Assembly: GCA_034401795.1 (NCBI GenBank)
Contig: CM067370.1
Span: 59,560,369-59,624,368 of the forward strand
Length of the DNA stretch: 64,000 nucleotides
DNA from: Chaetoderma sp. LZ-2023a
Taxonomy: Eukaryota; Mollusca; Caudofoveata; Chaetodermatida; Chaetodermatidae
Direction: 5' to 3'
The position numbers were made by a program, and so were the translations under genes. Positions 55,963 to 64,000 of the stretch are shown here, one piece after another. The first letter of the stretch is position 1; every line of letters begins with the position of its first letter. Under the pieces are notes generated by a model that saw only the letters and a list, made by a program, of their open reading frames with translations, was not told where the DNA came from and did no database searches.

Positions 55963-57629
55963 GTCCCATCAGTCACAGTTTTGGTCTTGCTGTTTAATCT
56001 GTATCTCAGTGGAATGCCTATTTTTGTAATTTTATATTTTCCTATGATCTACTAGACTGCTAAACCTATGAGAGCAATGTGCTTATATATGAGTTTATGT
56101 GTAGATATTCTCAGCAGACCAGTTTAAGTTTTATCCCATAAGTCACAAAATAATTAGTAATGGCGCAAATGGGGAAGATAAGTTTAGAAACCTTTAACAG
56201 TCTGCCAATAAAGTGGCACTTTTCAGCCACCTCTCATGGTAAGGGGTACATTGATGGTATTGGAGGGACTGAAAAGGTGAGGAGTGCGAAATTAGATATT
56301 GCATCTTCAGCTGAATTTGCCAAACTAGCTACCAATGTCTGCCCAAACATCAATGTGGTATATATTGATAAGGACAAGATTGAATAAAAAAAACTGAGCT
56401 TGATTGTTTCTGGAACCCAAATGGACAAGAAATTAAAACACTATCTGGCAGCCATTCAGCTCATTATTTTGAAGCCATTGAACTATATGGTATTAAGTAC
56501 GCTACTTATTCTTCCATTGAGACATCAAAAATGGCAATGTTTTCATTTGTGAGTGGGCCTACAGGCAATAAGAATGATGTAGTACATGTAAATGATGACC
56601 ATGCTCCTGAAGAGATCGAATCACCCCCTTCACCAAATGAGTACGTTTGTGGACAATGGGTAATTGTTGATTATGACTCAATAAGTCATTATGGATTAAT
56701 AGTAGATGTAAAGGAAAACATGCATCAAATTAGATGCCTTAAGCCATCTAGCTCTGGAAAAACATATATGTTTGAACCAGAGAAAAACAGTTTGGGATAA
56801 TGAAGAGCAAATATTTAGGCCAGAATGGAAAGAGAGCCCATGTTAGTTAATGCCAGAGGCATGTATAAAGTATCACCATAATCATGATAATTGTCCCATC
56901 AGTCACAATTTCAAAGGTCCTGAAACTGATACATGGCTGAATTTGTGACCACTGTATTAAGCATTTTATTATTTTTACGCATTATTTGAGAATACATATT
57001 AAATTTTATGCAGTCTTTTGGCATCATGAATCATGATAATAAGTTGTCACTTCAGTGTAGACATTAGTAATTATAGAATAAAAACGTTTTAAGCTGTTGT
57101 GTTTGCTTAAAATAAAGTGATCATTACTAGTGAATATACTGCCTCTTACTACTTTGATGGTTCCACTATTCTATTAAGATTAATATGGCTCAGAGTGACA
57201 CCTACAGATATTTTTTAGATACGGTCCCATCAGTCACAATTTCTTGTCCCATAAGTCACAGTGAATAATTCACTGCTGTCATGATGGAAAAAAATAGAAT
57301 GTATGTCTCTATGGTCTTTTTAGAAAGCTACACGTATCTCCTAATAGAATTATGGTCACGTGTAAGCTGCCTCTCAAACTGAGATAGTATTTGCAGTGTG
57401 ACTGAGCAGGGTATAAAACGGTGGTCCGCAAAAGGCCCATAAGTCACAGACCGTTTATGCATACTATCCACAAGAGAAGGTGATAGATAATTCCAGTTTA
57501 CATTCATATTTGGTTATAGTCAGGTCTTTGCTATCAGATTAAATTAAGAAAATAACTCTACTGCATCTTAATTCTTTGTGTTATTGGTTACAATTTTGAA
57601 AAAATCATTCAAATGTCCCATAAATCACA
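55963..57629 (+). repeat. Seven-copy GTCCCATMAGTCACA interspersed motif
   Basis: Copies at 55963-55977, 56134-56147 (first base missing), 56893-56907, 57224-57238, 57246-57260, 57434-57448 (GGCCCATAAGTCACA) and 57615-57629 (GTCCCATAAATCACA), all on the + strand. Spacing is irregular, so this is not a tandem repeat. They flank the coding remnant on both sides; transposase-binding sites are one possible role. Confidence 0.85.
56160..56845 (+). pseudogene. Transposon-associated protein remnant with HGKG..DGIGG motif
   Basis: Begins MAQMGKISLETFNSLPIKWH, then HFSATSHGKGYIDGIGGTEK. This motif is one I associate with many uncharacterised transposon-linked animal proteins (WHFxATSHGKGxxDGxGGxxK). 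A frameshift in an A-run near 56388 breaks it. It continues in another frame as GSHSAHYFEAIELYGIKYAT, KMAMFSFVSGPTG, then VCGQWVIVDYDSISHYGLIV, a small beta-rich C-terminal unit. After one more shift comes VWDNEEQIFRPEWKES. It is N-terminally truncated, so the full transposase core is missing. The motif memory should be confirmed by search. Confidence 0.6.
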
Positions 57630-57959
57630 ATGGAATTGACCATGAGAGTGTGTGCGCAGCTCATGATGTCATTCGCATGAGTTTAGTTCAAGGGGTCATG
57701 GCTGAAAAGATTTAATGCCCTAAAAAGTTGTAACAATCCAACAAGAGTAAGAGGAATCCTTTTAAATCCTTTTACTTCAGCAGCATGTACCTTTAAAATT
57801 TGACTAAAGGATGCAGTATTTTTGTCATATTACATGTTCTAGGAAGTGTGTTGTCCTATAATCGAGTACAGTGTTTGAGCACATTTCTTTTTGGTCCAAG
57901 TTTCGTAAAAAAAATAAATGGTACCACGGAAATTCCACTCATTTTCGCACGGTACAAAT

Positions 57960-58720
57960 TCTCGAACTGTTTAATGTATACCTCAAAACATCATCGCGGA
58001 AGTGAAATTATTAAATTGGAATACCTAAATATTGCATATCCATTAATAAAGATAATTTATTACATCAAAATTAATCCAGAATTTGACAAAATGGCGTCGT
58101 GAAAAGATATAAATAACGTGATTTGCCTCCAAATGCAAAAGATTGTTTTTAATTAGAGCGAGTACTTGGATAAAATATTCTGGACTCGGAACTCTGAATA
58201 CTATATATTATCATTGCGCGATCGGAACTAAGTATTGTACTTTAGGTCTGATCCGTACCCATTTGATAACAAACTCCCGTTAACGTATAAAATCTCGTGA
58301 CAATACGGCGCCTCCAATCGCAAAAGAGCCAGCGGCTCACCAACATAAGAAGTGCTTTATCTCATTTTAATTCTGATTCCATTTTGGATCATTTAATGTT
58401 GGTCAGCATTACAAAATTAATGCGCAATAGGAGAGTAAACACTGTTCCATTATTATTTTTTGTGAAGAGAAATATTGTTTCTCTGTTCTGAACGGATAAA
58501 TTCTCCCATACAAGCCAATGAAAATAGAGAATGGCAGATATTAGAAGAATTTTAGTAAACACAACTGCTGATCTTACCGCATTCCTAATATCACATGATT
58601 TCCATATTTTCTAGACGACATTTTATGTCAAAAGTAGCATCGATTTTGCTGTAATAAAAGATACACGATATTTAGGCTGTCCCATTAATAATTTCACTTC
58701 CACGATGATATTTTTGAGGT
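57960..58720. mobile_element. AT-rich inverted-repeat element related to the hAT-like family
   Basis: CATCGCGGAAGTGAAATTAT at ~57978 and the reverse complement ATAATTTCACTTCCACGATG at ~58688 are inverted arms that also share CCTAAATATTG / CGATATTTAGG. The same inner segment occurs in elements at 2140, 4453 and 5769. Outer ends and target duplication were not found. Confidence 0.55.
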
Positions 58721-59189
58721 GTACATTAAACATAGTGGTATGGCGGTAAGCATGCGTATGGAAATTGCGTTCAGTTTTTGTGGTAGGTTCTATATGAGTT
58801 TTAACCATTTTAGAGAATGGATTTCAATTTCTCTATGGGTCCCTTCTATGAGTATATGGACTTTTGGGAAGGATTTGGGCCAAAATTTAACCTGCTTCCA
58901 ATACAAGCTAGCGTCCTTTCCTCGAATAGAAATGGTAATCACGCATAAAGCACCAACATTGTCTAAGTTTTGGTAGCATTATAATTTACAATAATTCGGA
59001 AAATTGTTTGGATATGATCACTGAATCTATTCAGACTTGTATATCATGTGTTGTTCCCAACTGTGTCTAAGCACAATTGGGTAACATTGTTGTGATTCAA
59101 TCACGAACAAGGTACGATAACCTGTCTAAGTACAGTAGGTAGCTAGATTTCAATATAATTTACGATAGTCATAAATTCTGGAAATGTCA

Positions 59190-59645
59190 AAACCCGTTCC
59201 TGCTGTGCAAAGTTGCACATCTAAATAATCTAAGAATGATGCAACTGGTAGGTCTGCCCCAAGTGAGACCGTACGGCAAACTACGGATGATGTAATAGGA
59301 GATATTCTGTCCAACATCGATAACATGCATGAGAAAAACCTGGAGATGGGGAGAGAGGTCTTTAAAAATGCTAATTCTCGTGTTAGAAGCACTACAAAGC
59401 GTTCAAGTGAAGTGCCAGAATCGCATACTGAAACGGGAAATTTCGGGGCACATGATGTGGTTAAAGATACATCTGATATGGCTTCTTCCATAAAACTCCA
59501 AATGCAGCACATGAGCTGCTTTAACGAGACTGTGAAAACATTGCAATCGACCCTTGAAGTCAGTATTTCAATGACGGAAATCAGAATGATATTCCCGGAA
59601 GTAGCCAACATAAACATAAATGTGACAAATACAGAGATGAAATAA
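59190..59645 (+). CDS. Hypothetical hydrophilic open frame (fragment)
   Basis: From a stop near 59223 the + frame is open to TAA at 59643, about 138 codons, with an internal ATG at 59325. It includes TTDDVIGDILSNIDNMHEKN, then NLEMGREVFKNANSRVRSTT, and MASSIKLQMQHMSCFNETVK. It is hydrophilic and helix-prone, with no recognised domain. The opposite strand is also open for 169 codons (59150-59659) but reads as an unlikely Cys/Ser-rich hydrophobic protein. There are no splice or promoter signals. It may be a fragment of a transposon gene or a lost host exon. Confidence 0.25.
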
Positions 59646-59681
59646 AACAGACCTGACAAGAGGGCTCAAAATACCTTTATT

Positions 59682-60808
59682 GGCTCACCTGAAAGCCAAA
59701 AGCTACCATACTAAAGCAATGGGAAATTTAAACTGTCTTCTCGAGAACTACTGTGCCGATTTCAATTATATATGGCAGGAAGCATCCTTAGGGTGTAGAG
59801 ATTCAAGTGTGTTCAAACAGTCGATCAGGCAATTTGGTCGGCGACCATTTTAATGTCTTTAAAAATCTCCGAAATCGCTTGGTGGATTGACGCAAACCCC
59901 ATGAAATATGATCTAGGGCAAGAGCTGAACCAAGTTTGTTCAGGGGAACTCGATTGGTCCCATGGTTTGGTGGCCACCTTGGTTGACCTAGTTTTAGTGA
60001 AAACACCTCCTGAACCGCTGAAGGGAGCGGGCCAAAATTTGGCAGATATGATTAGGGACTAAGGGCTATTAAAGTTTGTTCATGGGAAGTAGACCCGTCA
60101 AACAACATGCCCACAGTGGGCCAATCAAAATATAGCGAGTTTGGCGGCCATATTGGATTTTTTTTTATTCGATGGATTTTAAGGCTGAAATTGGTTTTAT
60201 ATATGTTTTTGGGTATTCTGATCTCAAATTTGCAATTTTCGAACCTGTCGGATAAATGGTTTGGCGGCCATCTTGGCTCATTTTCCAGCCAAAAGTTCCC
60301 ATACTAAAGCAATGGGAAATTTAAAATGTCTTCTGGAGAACTAGAGCCGATTTCAATTATATTTGGCAGGAAACATCCTTAGGCCATAGAGGCTTAAGTG
60401 TGTTCAAACGAAGCCATTCGGCCTATTTGGGCAGTGGCCATCAAGGATTTTGGTCGATTTTTAGAAATGTCTCATAAAACCCATAAAATATCATTTAGGG
60501 CACGAGCTGAACCAAGTTTGTTCAAGGGAACTTGATTGACCAAATGGTTGGATGGGCTGGTTTTCATGAAATCGACATCGTCTCCAGAGCTGCTAAACTG
60601 ATTGGGACGAAATTTGGGATATATGATATTGATGACTAAGGGCCATTAAGGTTTGTTCAAGAGAAGTTGATACATGAAGAAACATGGCCTCTGTTTTTTT
60701 GTTCCAAGTCTGCTCAACTCATTACAGTTCTAGTTATTGTTAATGACCATCCTAGTTGAAATGCCTATGGTCCAGGTGAGCGATACAGGCCCCTTGGGCC
60801 TCTTGTCT
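59682..60808. repeat. CACCTG...GGGCCTCTTGTC dispersed module, shorter copy
   Basis: Starts GGCTCACCTGAAAGCCAAAA and ends CCAGGTGAGCGATACAGGCC then CCTTGGGCCTCTTGTCT. Two rounds of the same ~300-bp unit as at 49.7 kb (AAAGCAATGGGAAATTTAAA, GGCGGCCATATTGGA). Confidence 0.75.
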
Positions 60809-61325
60809 TAAAGATGATGGTGGGGCGTCTTTCCTCTTTCATAATATTACAAGTTTCAGTTCTCCGGCCTCATGTCATTTACCAAATCCCCTTTCATCTC
60901 ATTCTCTCTTTTCATTTCATTCCATTTGTTCTTCGACCACTCTGTTATCTCACATATTCATCTTTCACTTCATTTCATTCCATTCTAGATTCTGAATGTG
61001 TTCATTCGCTTTGTTTATTACTGACAATGTGTGGTTCATGTTATTTTAAGCTCTTCCATATTCTAAATTTATCTGCCCGCCAAAATGTTCAATGCTGAAA
61101 TCTGAGGTTTGGGCTAAAGTACATGGTGATGGTAACTTTAACATGTATTAACAAGTACCTAGACGGGGGGGGGGGTGCAGGGTGTGTGTGTTGCTGGTCA
61201 TATGTTTTAGTAATTTTATATGCATACCTTCACCATGTACGGTCTGGTCTCATCCAGCCCTCTTACTGAATTTATAATAAAGTACTACCATATCACCAGT
61301 TAAGCTTTAAGAAATTGAATCATTC
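60809..61325. other. Spacer with CATTTCATTCCATT runs and a poly-G run
   Basis: Pyrimidine-rich TCATTTCATTCCATT stretches near 60890-60990 and a poly-G run at 61166-61176. AGCTAAAGTACATGGTGATG-like sequence at 61110 recurs at 63549. No gene. Confidence 0.35.
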
Positions 61326-61640
61326 TGCTTTGTTCAGATGGTGCATTGGTTCGGTTGGAAAAACCGTTGCGCCACATGCTTGGAATTCCAATCCAAAGAG
61401 TCGAGTTCAATCCCGCTTTCAGGCATGTGATCAAGGTGGAAAAACCTGCGCCAGTCCATACAACATTCAACTGACACGTCCTTCGGGCCCTGTATCGAGA
61501 GCTCAGTTGTGAATATGCTCTGATAGTGTACATAGTGGCCGGTGCGTCCCTGACAGCCATGCCTGAGTCATGTGAATACGGGATTAGTGCGCCAATTAAA
61601 CACACTGTACAATATAGTTGGCAGCCTGCTCTAAAACCCA
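61326..61640 (+). mobile_element. tRNA-derived SINE-like sequence
   Basis: Head GTTCAGATGGTGCATTGGTT with an A-box-like word and B-box GAGTTCAATCCC near 61401-61412, followed by an unrelated body. It does not fold as a normal tRNA. No clear tail. Confidence 0.45.
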
Positions 61641-61858
61641 AACTACGTCATAGCTGTCATCTCCACTGTCCTTGACCCCTGAGATACGCATATCTAAACC
61701 TTGTAAATACGTTGATAATTCACTGTAAACACACATGACACGCTCTGTGTAGGATATGTGGCCGGTGGGTTCATTGGCATGCGGAGATATCAGTCTGGGC
61801 AGTGCTTCCATATAAGGGAAGAATCTATGATCCATGAGTATGAGAATAGCAACCACAT

Positions 61859-63263
61859 TAGAGCTGGGCGATATTGGATTTTGGTAGACGGTAACGGTAT
61901 CTGGGAAAATACCGTGGTATCATGGTATATCGTCTAGGATAAGATGGGTGTTTTTCAAATTGGTAGTAATTGCCACGAAAATTCAACCCTTACGAAAATC
62001 ATGGCTCATAGTACAAATGGAAAGTCTGATATTACTGATCGCCACTAGCATGGATTAAGGTGATCTAAATGTTTTATTCAACCATTTAATGAATTTCTGT
62101 CGTAAAACGAATATTCGCCATTTGCAAAATGGAATTCCCAAAGCTCAAATCTGATTGGTTAAGATGGAAATATGTCTAAGGACATGTTCGACTAGGCAAA
62201 TATAGTTAACTACCAGCGACTTCTCCAGTTGAATGCACTATTATCGACTGGCAAATAATCGGGTCAATTATATATAGTTAGCCAGTTGAACACGCACTAG
62301 ATCTGCATTTCTAGGAAAGCTGGCTGTGCGATTGGTTACGATTAACTTTGAGTCTATGTACTATACATCAAAGCGAACTGCCGCTGAAGGCGTGAAGCTA
62401 ACACATTTCATCCCATAGGCTTGCTACAAAGTATAAAATATATAATTCTAAAATGGGCACTGTTTATGCTATTAGAATGTATAAGATTAAAAAATTTCCA
62501 ATCTATATAATCAATATAATCAGCTAGCCAGTCCGATTGATTTTTTTTATCTAATTTCTAACATTTTAATATAAAATATAATAAAGATTTTAAAAATATT
62601 CTGAATGACGGTTATTATCGCTAGTCTAGTGGTAGACGTCTACTGGTCCAATTCTCGCATGTTCACCCACTAATCCAACAGGCATTCCTATTGATCTAAG
62701 ACGCCGCCAGTTGTGACCCATTCATGGTCATTTAACAGATCGAGTAAAGATCAGGGGATATTACAGTAGTGGTTTCCTAGATCCGAGCTAAGTTTTGTTT
62801 TAAACAACATTCTCAAAGCAGAGCTATAATATATCCGCTAGCCGATATTAGTTTGCATAGTGTAATGACGTCATCAGAATGGTATGCGAAATGAAAGCGA
62901 GGCATGCTGTCAAGATGGCAGCGTATTTTATTTCGCGGAGATAGAAATAATTATTGGATGTTTTAGTGTTTATTATCATGTTTATTCTCATGAAACATTA
63001 AATAAAGCGATTTAATTGAAGATAATATGAGGATAGCACACTGATACAACACACAGGCGGATATAGGGTAGTTTATTCAAACCGACGAATTGACGTGACA
63101 ATGATAGACATGTGACAGAGACTAGTTAAATTTGTTTATTTGGTGAATTTATTTTATGAAAAATACAACTGATGGTATTGGCGGTATTGACGGTAATTAT
63201 AAATGTAACGATAATGGTAATATTGCGCTATTCCCGATGTATCGCGAAATCGGCCAGCTCTAA
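61859..63263. mobile_element. hAT-like non-autonomous element, perfect 8-bp target duplication
   Basis: Starts TAGAGCTGGGCGATATTGG and ends ATCGGCCAGCTCTA. AACCACAT is duplicated at 61851-61858 and 63264-63271. Interior AT-rich, with GGTAACGGTA/ATTACCGTCAATACC palindromes near the ends, a short inverted-repeat insert at 62186-62296, and a tRNA-like stretch at 62612. No transposase. Confidence 0.85.
62612..62662 (+). mobile_element. tRNA-like SINE head fragment
   Basis: CGCTAGTCTAGTGGTAGACG resembles a tRNA A-box region and GGTCCAATTCTCGC a B-box, 20 bases apart, too short for a tRNA. Probably a deleted SINE head inside the hAT-like element. Confidence 0.35.
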
Positions 63264-63271
63264 ACCACATT

Positions 63272-63600
63272 CAGCCAATCAGAGAGCTAGTCTGAACACA
63301 TTCTATGAAAGGAGCAGACGCATTCTTTGAGAGGTATAGCAGAAGAATCATTAACCATGATGTGGCAAGCGCCTCAGCAAATGGAAGTAACTCCAGCGAA
63401 TTACTATAGGGCTCTTCATGACATAGAAAAATACTCTGGAGATACAGGAAGTAGCCTGCCTGACTCAACACATGAAGAGGATTCTACTGCTTCGTCAGAT
63501 AATGCATTTCCAATTTTTGCGAACTAGATTTCTTTCTCATAATGCATTGAGCTAAAGTACATGGTGATGTTAAGAATATAACATTACTAAAGCATATGAC
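63272..63600 (+). repeat. Inverted copy of the 55.13-55.49 kb segment
   Basis: GGTATAGCAGAAGAATCATT, ACCATGATGTGGCAAG and CTGGAGATACAGGAAGTAG match 55180-55470 in reverse. The downstream GAGCTAAAGTACATGG also matches. The hAT-like element inserted just before it. Confidence 0.65.
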
Positions 63601-64000
63601 AGGCCCCCCCCCCCACACCCACCACCACCCCACCCACCACCACCCTTCCAGGGTGGGTGGGTAGGGACATCTTGGTTGTTTTGTCCCTGACTTGAACTGT
63701 GTGTGTATTAGAGTGATCCACATGTATGTGTGTTTGTAATTACCCTCTCCCTGGAAATGGAATTCAGTATGGTATTCAGGTCTGTCTGTCTGTCTGTCAA
63801 CAGAGACTACTGGTCTGAAATGGCTCACAGAGGAAAGGATGTGACTGTACACTAAGATTCTGCAACTTATGTCTGACCCGGTATTTCCATCATTTCCCAC
63901 TGTCCTTGGAAATAATAGTATTTCCTAGGAATTTGCCAACCCTGTTGTGTCAGGTCTTATAAATCTGGAAAATATTTAAAAAAAATAAAAATCGGAAAAA
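63601..64000. repeat. Simple-sequence-rich window end
   Basis: Poly-C then CCACCACCC-rich tract with a GGGTGGGTGGG counterpart (63603-63662) and (TCTG)n at 63780-63799. The remainder shows no gene. Confidence 0.6.

Larger units (their letters stand above)
55638..57640 (+). mobile_element. Candidate DNA transposon (2.0 kb) with 6-bp target duplication
   Basis: Ends GTCAATTCCA (55638-55647) and TGGAATTGAC (57631-57640) are perfect inverted repeats. CATGAG is directly duplicated at 55632-55637 and 57641-57646. Inside are seven same-orientation copies of GTCCCATMAGTCACA, the last one directly next to the right end, and a broken gene whose product has the ATSHGKGxxDGIGG motif. No known superfamily was assigned: six-base duplications are described for a few superfamilies (for example IS3EU, Dada and some hAT groups). 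Confidence 0.75.

Noticed and set aside
62612..62662. tRNA gene
   Set aside because: A- and B-box-like words are too close together and no acceptor or anticodon stem can be formed.
63484..63900. 138-codon - strand frame
   Set aside because: Spans microsatellites (poly-G/GGT and CAGA repeats), giving Gly/Trp low-complexity residues; not a credible gene.

Overview
This window is animal nuclear DNA. It holds part of one host gene, and almost everything else is transposon-derived. Three correctly phased exons of an ABC-transporter gene on the + strand are separated by a ~21.7 kb intron and an ~8.0 kb intron, and a third intron runs past the window end. The transposon mix is DIRS-type tyrosine-recombinase retrotransposons, Ty3/gypsy, several LINEs, Tc1, hAT-like non-autonomous elements, and long modules beginning GCTCACCTGG and ending in GGCCCCTTGGGCCTCTTGTT. 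It resembles marine lophotrochozoans, especially molluscs. That placement is an inference from repeat types; no species can be read from the sequence.

Layout. 0-12.6 kb: an ancient DIRS-like element (RT remnants ~3.76-4.29 and 10.9-11.76 kb, recombinase remnant 11.84-12.56 kb) blown apart by nested insertions: two hAT-like elements with 8-bp target duplications, a TGTAGCCGG-motif element present twice, and a 2.4 kb element with CAGGGTTC ends. 12.77-19.89 kb: DIRS copy A, structurally complete (inverted terminal repeats, internal complementary region, ORF1, RT/RNase H, recombinase) but mutated. 19.9-21.3 kb: diverged repeats and a GTAACTG cluster. 21.45 kb: exon 1 of the ABCB-like gene. Its first intron carries a hAT-like element split by an intact Tc1 transposon (23.0-24.66 kb), DIRS copy B (27.25-34.26 kb), a hairpin-rich unrecognised block (35.28-36.93 kb), a broken gypsy element, and a CR1/L2-like LINE end. 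Exon 2 is at 43.4-43.9 kb. 44.8-51.7 kb is tandem and dispersed repeats. Exon 3 is at 51.9-52.0 kb. 52.3-64 kb holds tRNA-derived SINEs, a 317-bp hAT-like MITE, a degraded LINE, a candidate little-known DNA transposon (55.64-57.64 kb), more repeat modules and a hAT-like element with 8-bp target duplication.

The three exons predict 272 residues: an N-terminal four-helix TMD0-like part followed by the start of the core transmembrane domain of an ABCB half-transporter. The nucleotide-binding domain is not in the window. The transposons do not cooperate with the gene; they inflate its introns. Only the Tc1 transposase is an uninterrupted full-length protein gene. The most novel-looking items are the 2.0 kb DNA transposon with 6-bp target duplications and a seven-copy GTCCCATMAGTCACA array, and the hairpin-rich GC-richer block at 35.3-36.9 kb.
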